This document shows, in pieces, positions 35,101 through 46,680 of a stretch of DNA of 64,000 nt. Within the stretch, counting starts at the first letter, position 1; every line of letters begins with the position of its first letter. The notes under the pieces were generated by a model. That model was not told the DNA's origin, ran no database searches, and was given only the letters and a program-made list of their open reading frames with translations. The translations under genes were made by a program, and so were the position numbers. This stretch comes from Asterias amurensis (Eukaryota; Echinodermata; Asteroidea; Forcipulatida; Asteriidae): contig NC_092656.1 in the NCBI RefSeq assembly GCF_032118995.1, forward strand, positions 11,723,761 to 11,787,760. The letters run 5' to 3'.

Positions 35101-37825
35101 GAGCTGCAGAAAGGACCGCTATGTCTGCTGCCGCCAGCGTCTCAAAAAGTCTCTCATTGATATCCAACTACCTGTCCTGGATAAATTTTTACGAGACCCT
35201 TAAGTGACCAGCCATGGAGTTCACCAAACTCTTCCTAACTTACATGTAGGATTAACCATCAAGACTTTAGATGAGTGAAATTCTGCATCCAGTGACATAA
35301 GGACGCATTGAACCCATCCTCCTCGTCCTAACTCTTGTCTTAACTCAAGAATAGGATTAATCCTAGCGTTTTGTGAAATCGGCTGCTGGGCTTCTTAAAG
35401 AGGAGTATTGTTAATGAGAAATGATTCAGAATTTCCTTTACCTGCTTCTTGTATCAAGTTAACAAAGTAATTGTCTTCCGCTTTGTTCTTTTCCACTGAC
35501 ACCATTTTGATGAGATTGTCAAATGCCCAGTCAGCGTACAACTTGTCAGCAGAGACTTTCTTATTACAAATTGGACATTTGGACCTGGAGGAAGAAACAC
35601 CAATGATAGAGAAAAACAATCTTTGAAGTATATGAAACTTTGTAAGGGCAATGGAATGGTGAGGTATCAACATGATACCACTCCAAGGTAGATTGTACTT
35701 TTGAGAACTTGTTTTGATATTATAACTACTACCGCAGAGGAGTAGATTTTCTGAATTTGGGAGACTTCTCAGTTCTGAAAAATGTACTCTGTCGTAGTAG
35801 AATACAAAGCAAGACAAGGTCTCCAAAGAACATAGTCTTCCTGGAATGTAGATACACACATGGTGTTCAGGTGCTACCGCAAACCAAACCGATCTTGAAA
35901 AGTAGAAAACAAGTATTGCACAATCAGTGAACATCTAAATTACATTTGGCGCTCTACCAACTGAGCTATCTAAAAGTGCCTTTTGTTGGCGGTCTCCCTA
36001 TTTTCTTGATATCTTTGCTCAGGGGTGCCAGTCAGAACCCATTCAACCTGAAACTTCCCACAAACAAAGTCATTGACAAAATAGGAAAGAACACAACATC
36101 AGGTCTCAGTTGGGGGTCTAAATTGATAACTTAGTCTCAAAGAAGTTTGCTAAGCAGTGATTTCTGCTCAACAGCTTTATGAAATTGGACCCTGGTGAAA
36201 ATGAAAACCACAAAGACTGCTCATCCCTACCTCCTATTAACACACTCCTTGATGCATTTACCACAAAAGCGGTGACCACATGGCGTGATGTATGTGTTGT
36301 TCAGTTTCTCCATGCAAACCGGACATGTAAAGTGTTCAGATACCGCTTTTACCTGTCAGCAAACATGATAAAAGCCAATCCAAAAAGAGACCATGGTTAA
36401 ATTGTTATAATAACAAAATAATAGACTAATCGAAAGGAAACAGTCTGTCTCTAGCAGTAGTAAGAGTTTCAACAATCGAGAAAGACCCTGCTTGGGTTGA
36501 AATGTCACTGCAGGCCAGTACTATATTTTGCATAACCTTTTGGTTGCAATCAGCTGATTCTATTTTCTCAGTTTCATTAATCGTAACCCTCGCTCAATCC
36601 TCCCAATGGTTATAGACTCTCAGGAGGATGGACGGTTATGATTATTGCAACTACAGTGTACATCTACATGTATGCTACTTGTCAAAGCGTTTTTAGCATA
36701 TCGACAAGTTGCGAACACAATGAAGAAGTTTCAGTTTAAGATGTGGGAGGAAAACCCCAGGGAACTTTTTTAGGGAAAACCCACGCAGTCAGGTAGGGAC
36801 TGAAAAATACCAATACAAATAGTGTCCCGATAGGATTCGAACAGGAGTCCCAGTGGTGGATGGCACAGAAAGGTGCATGTACCACTGCGCCAAGTGTAGC
36901 ACCAAGTTCCATAATCCATTTGCGATATCTTCATGAAGCTCTTACTCTTAATAGGGTTGTCAAGTGATGATCGAGGGTTAGGATTATCTCAAAATACATA
37001 CGATGATTGATAATGACGTCTTTACCGTGTAATATTGAATGTCTCAGCCAGTCCATTGCTGGTCACAAACTGACCAATTCCAAATAATCATAGGACCCTC
37101 ATATATACAGCCGCCGACAAATTTTACGACCTCGCCACCATTTTCCAGCCGTTTTTTTTTTTTTTTTTTTTTTCTTTCTTCTCAGGTAAGAAAACAATTC
37201 AGTGGTTTTGGAGTTAATTAACGGCGGATAAATTGGTGGCGACGTGCGGAAAATTATCCACAGCCCCACTTATGTGGCCAAGATCTGGAATTCATACTTC
37301 ACAAAGTCAAACAATTTTAACGATACAGAAAAGAGACAGTGAGAAAGTCAAAGTGTAACCATCCTCCACAGAGGAAGGGGTGAGGAGGTGTATAACTTAG
37401 GTTTAAACTTTAATTTGGGGCCTAGCTGTTTGTTTTTTGAGTAGGTTCCCTTATTTTAAAACACGTAGTAAACTTCACGAATTAATCAAATAATCATACC
37501 CCATACACAAATAACCCGCACTCACTCAGCTCAGTCAGTACTTTTCTGTCTGTAGCATCAGACGACGTGTGTATTCAGTTCAGTGTCATAATCTGCTGTA
37601 CTGTTAGACCAAGTAACTGGGGCGCTGTACTCATTTGACATTATCGGTCCGACCCATAATGTCAAAATTTCGAAAAAAGAAGTAAACAGCGCCCCAGTTA
37701 CTGTACTACCCCATCCATGTCAAATCAAATAAAGTAAAGGCAGCCAGTAGTAAAGTAAAGTAATCATGACCGGATTCAGTTTAACTCACGGGAATCGAAA
37801 GGGGTAACTCTTCGCCATCTTCCAT
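29189..37825 (-). CDS. RING-finger protein with C-terminal Cys/His cluster, 12 exons
   Basis: Exons (minus, 5' to 3'): 37,825-37,790; 36,352-36,231; 35,584-35,442; 34,615-34,556; 33,645-33,535; 33,072-32,961; 32,581-32,471; 31,662-31,564; 31,312-31,139; 30,628-30,537; 29,632-29,554; 29,228-29,189. Total 1,179 bases, 392 residues plus TGA, all GT-AG and phase-consistent. Residues 22-59 form a C3HC4 RING (C22, C25, C37, H39, C42, C45, C56, C59), so E3 ubiquitin ligase activity is likely. Helical segments (about 60-195) and a mixed region (200-330) follow. The last ~46 residues hold C347, C350, C356, C359, C363, H364, H367, H376, C382, C383 and C385, recalling UBR-box-type zinc fingers. I cannot name the family. 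MEDGEELPLSIP is the short first exon; a further 5' UTR exon is possible. Confidence 0.85.
29755..29945 (+). mobile_element. tRNA-related SINE in RING gene intron
   Basis: The block AGATAGCTCAGTTGGTAGAG looks like a tRNA D-arm and A-box, and GGTTTGAATCCC like a B-box. The acceptor ends do not pair and the anticodon loop lacks T33, so this is not a working tRNA gene. The leader AACAAAGATATCGACAAAAT and the tRNA-like part recur on the minus strand at 35,943-36,030. Words GTTGAACAAAG/CTTTGTTCAAC flank the copy as inverted repeats. Confidence 0.7.
31937..32307. mobile_element. MITE family A foldback, copy 1
   Basis: About 370 bp. AAGGAACACGTTGCCTTGGA on the left is inverted at the right end (CAATGTGTTCCTTT). 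The two arms are long enough to pair over nearly the whole element, with GGCCATTTAAATGGCCG at the centre. Lies in intron 7 of the RING gene. Confidence 0.88.
32640..32952. mobile_element. MITE family B' (5'-truncated copy)
   Basis: Shares TATAAAATAACAAACCTGTG, GAGAATTGATATTGTTTTCT, GTAAAGCATTTCATGGAATA and a final GTGTCCAATGGCTTTA with the copy at 56,568-56,934. The left end is not complete. Confidence 0.8.
33350..33510 (+). mobile_element. SINE 3' tail fragment
   Basis: TTGAGTACCTTGTTGGTAGA, then GCGCTATA and ATATTATTAT, match the tail of the SINE at 63,594-64,000 read on its own strand. Two near-repeats of CAAATGGTGACTTT.TACTCG lie just before it. Confidence 0.65.
34327..34499. mobile_element. 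Near-perfect palindromic MITE
   Basis: GGGGTGGATTTCACAAAGGT at the left is exactly inverted at the right. Inner words (CTAACTTAGGACTAGTCCTA, AGTCCTATCTCTTAGC) continue the pairing up to a short central loop near 34,408-34,420. A weaker relative starts at about 61,082. Confidence 0.88.
35943..36030 (-). mobile_element. tRNA-related SINE fragment, copy 2
   Basis: On the minus strand it reads AAAGATATCAAGAAAATAGG, then GATAGCTCAGTTGGTAGAGC. The words and order match 29,762-29,822. In the RING gene intron 2. Confidence 0.7.
37143..37173 (+). repeat. T-tract
   Basis: A long run of T (about 24 bases, then C/T-rich) in intron 1 of the RING gene. It is read as polyA on the gene's strand and may mark an old retroposon tail. 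Confidence 0.7.
37612..37706. repeat. Inverted repeat (small foldback)
   Basis: AGTAACTGGGGCGCTGT and ACAGCGCCCCAGTTACT pair exactly. Between them GACATTATCGG and CCATAATGTC also pair. The whole is a ~95-bp foldback in intron 1 of the RING gene. Confidence 0.8.
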
Positions 37826-38003
37826 GTCTGATCGAGATGTGTTCTTACCTAACAATGAAGTGTTACAAAAGACCTAAATAGACTAACTCATACAAAATAA
37901 AAATAGACATTACACAAATTCATTGACATCCAGAGTTTTCATCATCGATGTAAATGACACTGGAGGGCGCCCTTTGTAAACAACACACGAGCGTGCACGG
38001 ACG
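37826..38003. promoter_or_regulatory. Probable bidirectional promoter interval
   Basis: Only about 180 bases separate the ATG of the minus-strand RING gene from the likely first exon of the plus-strand glutaredoxin-like gene. No clear TATA box is present for either gene; the centre holds TTCATCATCGATGTAAATGA and a GC-richer patch (GGAGGGCGCCC). Head-to-head pairs this close commonly share a promoter. Transcription start sites are not known. Confidence 0.5.
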
Positions 38004-38039
38004 ATGAGCCTCTTTATCTTGCTGAACATGCTGAAGTGA
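38004..38039 (+). other. Possible upstream ORF in 5' UTR exon
   Basis: A short ATG...TGA frame of 11 codons sits just before a good donor (GAAAG|GTAACT at 38,042/38,043). The exon would join the acceptor TTTTTTGCAG at 39,105. If so, this uORF lies ahead of the main glutaredoxin-like start. Confidence 0.4.
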
Positions 38040-38190
38040 AAGGTAACTTGACTGAGTTCATACATTGCACAAATTATGTCAACATATTCGTAGGTAGTCG
38101 AGTTGGTTATTTCTAATAGTACCGTAGTTTGACTTTTTAAACTTATTTCGGGTTGAAATGTTACGTAGGCCTACATGCAGGGTGTGTGTG

Positions 38191-38266
38191 ACATAGCCCC
38201 ATAAATCGGTCCAATCCACTCCGTATCCTTGAGTGGATTGGACCGATTTATGGGGCTATGTGTGAC
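38191..38266. repeat. Perfect inverted repeat around a short loop
   Basis: CATAGCCCCATAAATCGGTC continues to CCAATCCACTC and is exactly inverted after CGTATCCTT. The stem is over 30 bases. Confidence 0.9.
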
Positions 38267-39136
38267 AGTGTGTGTGATGTACATGGCCATGGGCATGTCA
38301 GATGTCTTCATGGGCTGCTTCATTGATATACAATACATACATAATTAGTGATGGTTAATGTTTGTAATGGTTGCATGTGTATGTTTTGTAACTTACTGTT
38401 ACTGATTTAGTGGCATGTATCAATAACTGGGTACCTGGGGAAAGTAGACAATTTAATTAAAAATAGGTATCAAATTGTTGTGTTAGGATGGGACTTCCAA
38501 TTTAATCATCGCTGCACATCTCTATTATCATTATGCGGCATTAACAGGGCATCCCATATCAGTCTAGTTGGTACAGCATCTTTAGAATGGGGTCCCAGAC
38601 TCGCGAGTCCTCTACGATTGTTCCATGACCTTTTCTCAGGTTACGGTGAAGAGAGCCAAGTGTACCAGTGAAAATTCCCTTCAAACTTGCAGATGATGTT
38701 GTTTTTGTATACTGGAAGTTGCTTGGTTATATATAGTTGCAATAATCATAACCATTGATCCTCCTTAAGGTCTAGAAGTGTCAAGACAAAGAGCTTTGGT
38801 CTTGGAATGTTGACGTTTGTCACGTCCTCACTGCAGCACTGCACATCTTGGAACATGATCTCTTTGCTCTTCTCATGAACTACTACGAAGCGAAGGCGAT
38901 TACCTCCATGCCCCCTGGTCATTGCCTTGGTGCCCTTGAAATGCTCCAGTAGATTAAAATTATACAATATCCTCATACACTGTAGGGTGCCCTTTACCAA
39001 AGAGAAAATGTCTTAGTGCCCTTGCCCTTTAAAACACAAAGCATACCGGCCAACTGTCACATTGTTTGTCACCCCGTAATTATTTATTTGGCACTTTTTT
39101 TGCAGGTTAAAACACATACATAGTGAAGTCTATGAT

Positions 39137-42100
39137 ATGGCTCTGTTTGGTCAATGGAGACGGTGTTACAGACTTCATGCTGTAGCCTCGGCGCTTCCTT
39201 CATTGTGTAGCAGACTTTGGGATGTATCAGCAGCATGCTTCTCAGATGTCAACAAATTACCAATTCTTACCCTTTTTACGAAGGTACAGTTCAATCACTG
39301 TTCTTGGTGTGGAATTCAGCAGGGCTAGAGTTAGGTGGGGGGGTGGGTCCACAAGATTACAGGACTTCTTGTAGCTCAGAATCTGTACTGGACTGGGAAA
39401 ATATTTACAAGACCAAAATAAAAATGAAAAGAGAATAGAATGAAAGTGAGAACACAATTCAATATCTGAACTGTTTCATTTGAGCAAAACACAGATTATT
39501 TATCTCTTCTGTTTTATGTTTGATACTCAAAGATTAGAAGATATTTTGTGAGACTCAATCTTTTCTTTTGAACAAAATTCTTTTGACACAAAGATGTCGA
39601 TTTTGACAAAAATACGATCATCGAGTCCACTTGTCCCGTTTTGAATTTACTGGCCAAGTGGCACTGATACCACTGGCCTTGGTGATGTCACTGGCCATAT
39701 AAAAATTAAAAACCACAGTACAAAGTTGTGTGTGCATGGTTGGCATTTTCCTTTCTTTGCAAAACAAAGTTGATGGCATGTTACACCTACAAGTACTTGT
39801 ATTTGTTATCCAATGACATAGGACATACGTACAACTTTTTATAAACAAATTGACTTTTTTTTATACACTATATGAAGATGAGTTTAGAGACTTTCCCCTA
39901 CCACTTTTGTAAAGACCAGCTTACAGCTATTGGAAAGTTAGTGAATTGGTGAACTCCATTTACCTTAGCTCTTCTAAAGGCAAATATTTTAATACCAAAC
40001 TGGTGCATCCACCATAAGCCAACTATACTTAACTTGTTTTTCTGTCATATCAAAACAGGACAACTGCTCACTCTGTGATGATGCTAAAGATGTATTGAAG
40101 AAGTATAACAACCAAGTAAGTACAAGTTTTTTAATTTGTATCAACCCCAGAAAATGAACCATGTTTCCCATTATACCATACAGTTAGTTGCACAAAATGT
40201 AGCTATAGACGATGTGACCTATGTTTACATTCAAACCGCCCTCTGTTGACAAAACACTATATACGTCATGTTTCGCCGGGCACTGAGTTGCGTAGTCATA
40301 GTAAGTTTGCGTACACTTTCTAGCTGGCTGCCAAAACACAAAGGTTTTGCCCGGCGGTATGCGCGCGAATCATGTTATGGTTTTCGTGTGACGTCAGAGG
40401 TCACATCGTCTATAGAGCCAGTAAGGAATCACCATGTGCTATTCATAATATAACTAGCATTCAGTGTGCACAAACAAGTGTACTTGCACAGTCTAAATAT
40501 TTTGCTGTGGAAAATGTTTGGATGAAATAGCCCCATCCCAATGTGTTCATTTTGTGGTGGTAGTAGGCTCACTTCCTTGCTGCTGGCCCCACCTACAAAA
40601 TCGCCACAGCAATCAAATGAGTGCGAGGAGAAAGCCCTTTAAATGGGCTTTTCCCTGTTCAATTAGTCGGCCCTCTTTTCATATTCAGACAGTTTTTTTT
40701 GGGTAGGGGCAGTTGGTTGGGGCCCCAATTAGATCATCTGTTATTATAAAACAAATTCATTTGTATTGGTACACAAGAAACCATGTGACTTTAAAATTGT
40801 CTTTGTTTAAAAAAAAGTGCCTTATTGAGCACCTCCAATATTTCATGCAAATTCTTATATTTACAGACCATTAATTTATACAGTTATTTTAAATGGCTAA
40901 AATATTTAATCTGTTCAGCACTGTGTAAACAATCTTTGATGAATAAGAGCGCTCTTTAAATGTTTTTGTATTGTATTTTATTGTATTGTTGTTTTGTATT
41001 GTGTTGTATTGTATTGTATTTTTTTTTTTATTGTATTGTGTTTCTTGTTTTGTATTGTGGTGTTTTGCAATGTATTGGATAGTATTGTATTGTATTGTGA
41101 ATTGTCACTGTCTGTTTCGGCTGATTAGGCATCAAGCAGATTAGGTGTTTTGTTCTTACCAATTTTCTCTTTTTGTTCAACCTTAAAATAGCATTCTCTA
41201 AAACGTGTCTTAATTAGTCATAACCAAAATCTACCCACTTTCCTGTATATCTGAACTTTTCATTTATGCCTATTGTTTGTTAGTGTTTGTTTTTAATTTC
41301 AAACATGCTTTGTCATGACCACTGACAGGAAAGAGACACTGCTGAAACTGTTATGTTTATCCCCCTATCTAAATCATGAGATACTATCCCATTTGGATCT
41401 TAGTTATCCCAATGTGTATATAGTCAATAGAGACACTGTTGTGAGTTTTGTAGCTTGACTATCACAATCATAACATATAACTATCCCAATTGGAACTTAG
41501 TTATCCCAATGTGGGTATTATCAATAGAGACACTGATACGAGTTTTGTATTTCTACTATCACAATCACTATTCCAAATTGAACTTACTTATCCCAATGTG
41601 GGTATTATCAAAAGAGACAGTATCGAGAGTTGTAATACTTTACTCGCACAATTCAGGAGATAAAACTATCCCAATTGGAACTTACTAGTTCATAATGTGA
41701 ATATCAAAATGGACACTGTTCATGAGAGTAAAGGGGTTTACTATTACAATCAGAAGATACATTTAACTATTTCAATTGGAGCTTGGTTATCTTAATCACT
41801 TTCAGTGTGTTATCACCATTGAAAGTGTAATGGTTATGGCTATACTTTGCTTTTGTAATTACTTACTTTTGTAATCTTTATTAACTTGTATTTCTCTTGT
41901 GTTTTCATCTCAAAGCGCACAGAGACTTCTCTGTGATTGTGATATGCGCTATACAAAAATGGTTCATTTATTTACAATCACAATCAAAAGTTCTTTATAG
42001 ACCTAACTATCCCAATTGGAACTTAGTTTTCAAAGGATATGTTGAGAGTATTATGGCCATACTATCTCAATCAGGAGGTATAACTACCCAATAGGAACTT

Positions 42101-45100
42101 GGTTATCCCAATGTAGGTACTATGTGTTCTTTATCAGGAACTTCAAATGTGTTGACAGGACATCACCATGTACTGCCTACGTGTTTATACCCACACGATG
42201 ATCAGCTAGCATTACATTCAAAGGAAGTCCTTCAAATGACAGGTTTACCCGTCCCACGCCTTCATGATGAATCTGTTATTTGTCGATTCTCACTAATTTA
42301 ATCATTTCCAACGTCTCTATCTTGACACGACATCTATGAGCACATTACTTAGAGGGACATTGCAATGGTAACAACAAGACACACTTATTTGATTTCTACA
42401 AATAAACGGTTAAAGTAAAACTTTTATACAAAAGCTGTGTCTTTCATTTTAGATACATTTATTTCATGTCAACACCAATCAATACAGTGTGATAACATTG
42501 TTCAGTCAACATACAATAACTTGTACTGAGGAAAACTTAATCCAGTTAGTGAACAATAAATAAAAAATAGTTTGACGTTAACATGTAGGAAAAAGAAGAA
42601 GCAAAAGCTTCTTTTTCCTCTTCCCTAAAGACAAGGACAATTTACACAAAAACGTACGCTAACAAACAATGACGTACACTAACAAACAATTGATGATGAG
42701 ATTGTGTGTTAAAAAATAGGGAATGTGTCCCCAAAACTTTCTTTAGATTTCTTCGTCAAAAGGGAGTGATCTAAAACTCCCTTTCAACAGACAAAAAGCC
42801 ATTACTATAAAATCCATTTTCAATGGATCAGTTTTTTCAGATAGATAGGAGTTCAAATCTTATGCCAATTATACCATCTGCTGTGCTGCTATTTATATAG
42901 CGATAAAGTATAACTAAGTTGTTTTGGGGGACCGTTTGATTGTTTTATTACTGTATAACTACTAGACATAAAAAAAATATTACCTGTGAAAATTTTCATT
43001 TAAAAAGTGGTAGCGTTTTGAGAGTTTTCGCAAGCGTACGGATACAGATACAGATATGATAACCGTATCCGTTCACGCCAGCCACGTGTTGGATTTTGTT
43101 TCGCAAACTATATGTTTCACTTGAGTGCGCTCGCATTCATCACGAGTGTTTTTCTGACAAACATGACCAATAGAGACCCCGTGTTTTATCATGGTTTTAT
43201 ACACTGCATTTTTTCATCGTTTTGCTTGCAAATAACTAACAATTTTCTGTCTATAGCAAGCACGATACCATTGAAAATAATTCCGTGGGAAATTTTTTTG
43301 ATTTGGGACAAAAGTACAGCTAAACGTCTGCAAAACAGTATCCGTTTTTCCTCGACGTGTATGAGCTCCCATATCAGTTGGTAATGCCCATGCAAAATAC
43401 GGTAGTCGCGGATACGCGTCACGTGAACGTCCATGCAGGAAGAGTAATTCGTATTAAAGGAACACGTTGCCTTGGATCGGACGAGTTGGTCAAAACAAAA
43501 GCGTTTGTAACCGTGTTTTATATAATGCATATGGTTGGAAAGATGTTTTAAAAGTAGAATACAATGATCCACACAAGTTTGCTTCGAAATTGCGTGGTTT
43601 TCCTTCTACTGTGCGAACTAACACGGTCGGCCATTTATGGGAGTCAAAATTTTGACCCGCATAAATGGCCGACGTGCTAGTCGACGAGGTAAATGGAAAA
43701 CCACGCAATTTCGAGTCATGTTTGTGTGGATCTGTGTATTCTACTTTTACAACATCTTTCTACCCATATGCATTTTATAAAAAACGGTTACAAACGCTTT
43801 TCAAAGACCAACTCGACCGATCCAAGGCAACGTGTTCCTTTAATAAATACCTTGGACGGTTTCAAGTCTCTGATTGGTCAAAACCCGGTCACGTGTGGGA
43901 GTGTTAACGGTGGTATAAAGACCGGCTTTGGAAAATAGCGAATAAGTGGCCACTAAATCAGCATACATTGTGTAAACCTTGCGCGTTGCACTGTATCGCA
44001 CGCTTAGTTATATCCCTGCAAGTTTCATTGCAACTTCGCGCACTTCGCGTACGCGCGCTGAAAATGTATCAATTTTGAGTGCGCGCGTGTAACATGTGCG
44101 CGCGTATAAACTGACGACGCCGAGCTCGTGCGCGCGTTTTAATGCACAAGGAATAGCTATCGTCCAATCATTTGCCTCCTTTGACCCCAGTGAAGGCGCT
44201 GAACAGATCATTATTTCAAAGAGTCACTGGTCTCAAAGATCAGTAATGTGATTAACGCACGAAAGAGATGGGAACCATCAAAAGCTCGAATATGGCCCCT
44301 GAACATGTTTGGAAGTGCCGCCGAGAGAAAAGTTACAAAATTTGGACAATTTTAGCCGTTTAATTCGCTAAAAAAGGTATTTATTAATGGGAATAACAGT
44401 GTTCGTACCCGGTCTTCACTGCGTGGTAATGACCTTGGTTGGTGGCTGGCGCTGTTAACGGACCTCGCCTCCGGCTCGGTCCGTTAACAGCGCCAGCCAC
44501 CAACCTGGTCATTACTACGCAGTGAAGACCGGGTACACCCACTGTCATTCCCTAATTATAATACACGATTGCGAAGCGTTGCCAACAGTAACCCTTTTCA
44601 GATTCCACTTTTTGGGATAAACTCTCCATAACCACATTGTTTCAAAGTGTATTTTCAAAATGCTTTAAATTATTGAAAGGTGCTATAATTCTAACCAAGT
44701 ACTTTTTTATTGCGATATAAACTTACACCATCCCTTTTCAAATAGCATTCTCTAAAATGTGTCATACTTCAATACCAATTATTAAATCTGCCCACTTTCC
44801 GGAGTATATTTCTAATTTCAAACATGCTTTGTCATGACCACTGACAGGAAAGAGACACTGCTGAAAATATTGTGGTATTTAAAGATGCTATGTCAGATTT
44901 TTGGCCCCAAACATTAAAAAAATATATTTTTTTTATCACCCGCTCTAACGAAAAAAGTTTTACTTTAAATGGTCAGGAACCATGAAACAAATTTAAAACG
45001 TTTCTTACAAAACACACAAGAATTGGTCACTTGTCGGGATCCGGCAAAAACTATTTTTGAGCACTTTATTTCACTGCTACTAATAATTGGCGGACTTTTT

Positions 45101-46435
45101 TCGAGCAATGGCTCAAATGAAAGCTTGTAACTTTCTCGACCCCCATCAAAATACCTATTGAATTTTAAATCAACACTTTGGGGTCAAATCGCCCAAAAAT
45201 CTAACATAGCATCTTTAAATCAGGAGATATAAAAAACTATGTGGTTTTCAACTTAAATCCCAAATGCAGGTATTATCAAAATAGATATAAATATATAGCT
45301 TGCTATCACAATCATGAGATATAACTAGCCCAATTTGAACTTTGTTATCCCAATATTATTAATAAATATATATATTTTTGTAGAATTTGCTATCACATAC
45401 ATAAGATATATCTCCTCCAACTTGGAACTTAGTTATCCCAATATGGGTATTATCAAAAGAGATACTTTAGACATTTTTATAGCTTTACTATCACAGTCAG
45501 AATTTATAACTGTCCCGAATTGGAACTTTATAATTTACTTTACTAAGTTGTTATGATGTGTCTGAGGGGGAATCCCCGTCCATGCAATACACAGTGTAGG
45601 CAATGTTACTTCCTTTGAGTCATATCCGAGGAGAGCACATAAAAACATGTTATGTTCAGTCGGTTTGTGAGGATATGTCAGAAACGCTTTGACAGTTTGA
45701 GAAAAAAGGATGAATTTGTGAAAGAATCTATTGGTAAGTTGAACTTGAATTTTGCAGATTTTACTTATTTTTTTAAAGTATGATACACATGTATGCCATA
45801 CTTTAACAAAAATCTCCTTGCATTTTTGTTTTTGTGTGTGCCTTTTTAAATGTGGTTATGTTCTATAAAAGATGTGTAAACTTTTCGAAAGTGATATGTT
45901 TCTTCCTAACTCTATGTTTCAAGTTTTTAAATCTAGAGCTGTATTCAATGTGTTTTTGCTTCTTAATGATGTAAACATTTCTAATGTTCCTTATGTAAAG
46001 TTAATGTTAAATTTTAGAACTTTAATCAATGTTTTCAAAAAGGTAAATTTGTTAACTGTTTTGAAGTTTTAACTGTTGTTTTGATCAGTAAACTTTTCAG
46101 TTTTCCCCTTCTTTTTAATGACTGGTACTTAGAATTTATTTTTAGATAAAAGTACCCCTGGCTGTTTACTCCAATGTGATTCAGCCAATGGACTGCAATA
46201 TGTTTTTGGGGATATAGTCTCAACCCCCTCTCTCTATTTCTCTCTTTATTTCCCCCAGTTTGTTTTAGAGGAAGTCTACATCGACAAGCCAGAAAACAGA
46301 GACTATTTCTCCAAGTATCGCTACGATATTCCCGTCTTCCATTTCAACGGAGAATTTCTCATGAAGCACCGAGTGGACGAAGGACTCTTCACGGAAACCC
46401 TTGACAAGTACGAACAGGAAATCATCAAAGACTGA
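39137..46435 (+). CDS. Glutaredoxin-like protein (C5orf63/YDR286C type)
   Basis: Coding exons: 39,137-39,283; 40,059-40,115; 46,259-46,435. They sum to 381 bases, 126 residues plus TGA, and every intron is in phase 0. The fold is thioredoxin-like: LPILTLFTK forms the first strand, then a CSLC redox pair (C52, C55), a helix (DDAKDVLKKY), and RYDIPVFHFNGEFLMKHRVD with the cis-Pro (in IPVF). These match the glutaredoxin-like DUF836 family (human C5orf63, yeast YDR286C). The family probably acts in thiol redox chemistry, substrates unknown. The first ~40 residues are Arg, Ala, Ser and Cys-rich and could be a mitochondrial presequence. The last intron is 6.1 kb, packed with repeats. Confidence 0.88.
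40204..40415. mobile_element. MITE family D, copy 2
   Basis: Ends ATAGACGATGTGACCT and AGGTCACATCGTCTAT are exact inverted repeats. The interior words GCCCTCTGTTGACAAAACAC and CACTTTCTAGCTGGCTG match 19,848-20,062. Confidence 0.88.
40965..41105 (+). repeat. TTGTA-type microsatellite
   Basis: Irregular runs of TATTG/TTGTA pentamers with a T-tract in the middle. Confidence 0.85.
41180..41345 (+). repeat. Segment duplicated at 44,705-44,870
   Basis: AATAGCATTCTCTAAAACGT, then CCCACTTTCC, AATTTCAAACATGCTTTGTC and ACCACTGACAGGAAAGAGAC are shared in order with the later segment. Both copies are followed by the same diverged minisatellite. Confidence 0.8.
41380..42125 (+). repeat. Diverged minisatellite, block 1
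   Basis: About seven diverged units of roughly 100-115 bp built on ACTATCCCAATTGGAACTTA, GTTATCCCAATGTGGGTATT and ATCAA.AGAGACACT. Continues after an interval as block 2 at 45,225-45,540. Confidence 0.82.
42588..42622. repeat. Short perfect palindrome
   Basis: GGAAAAAGAAGAAGC and GCTTCTTTTTCC pair around AAAA; a small hairpin in the last intron of the glutaredoxin-like gene. Confidence 0.7.
43454..43843. mobile_element. MITE family A foldback, copy 2
   Basis: About 390 bp, ends TTAAAGGAACACGTTGCCTT and AAGGCAACGTGTTCCTTTAA exactly inverted. Centre GGCCATTTATGGGAGTCAAA pairs with TTTTGACCCGCATAAATGGC. Confidence 0.93.
44405..44535. mobile_element. Long palindrome (131 bp)
   Basis: GTACCCGGTCTTCACTGCGT is inverted as ACGCAGTGAAGACCGGGTAC. 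The arms continue through GGTTGGTGGCTGGCGCTGTT / AACAGCGCCAGCCACCAACC and GGACC, meeting at CCTCGCCTCCGG. Nearly fully paired. Confidence 0.92.
44879..45218. mobile_element. MITE family C, copy 2 (opposite orientation)
   Basis: Ends TTAAAGATGCTATGTCAGAT-like and ATCTAACATAGCATCTTTAA, with GGTCAGGAACCATGA and TTGTCGGGATCCGGCA inside, matching the reverse complement of 25,757-26,133. It has inserted just before minisatellite block 2. Confidence 0.9.
45225..45540 (+). repeat. Diverged minisatellite, block 2
   Basis: Three diverged units with AACTTTGTTATCCCAATATT, CTTAGTTATCCCAATATGGG and ATTATCAAAAGAGATACTTT. Same family as 41,380-42,125. Confidence 0.78.
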
Positions 46436-46680
46436 GTTATTCGTTATCTGCAATCTTCGGAGAAAGAAAATACCGCCCAGTTCCAGCAAAGGTTTCCGCT
46501 ACTTCAAATCTATTATCGCAATTGTACAGACAGACATAAGAACTTGGCCAATTTACAGGAACAGTCAACATTTGTTGAGGCTATTTAATTACAAGTGAGT
46601 CCATTTACTCTTTCCCCAGCAGTCAAGGTACCCACTAAAATCTGAAGTTGATCGATTCATATTTTCTTTGAGATATTTGA

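Noticed and set aside
34901-35203. 100-codon plus-strand ORF
   Set aside because: No recognisable domain, low-complexity composition and location inside a minus-strand gene's intron.
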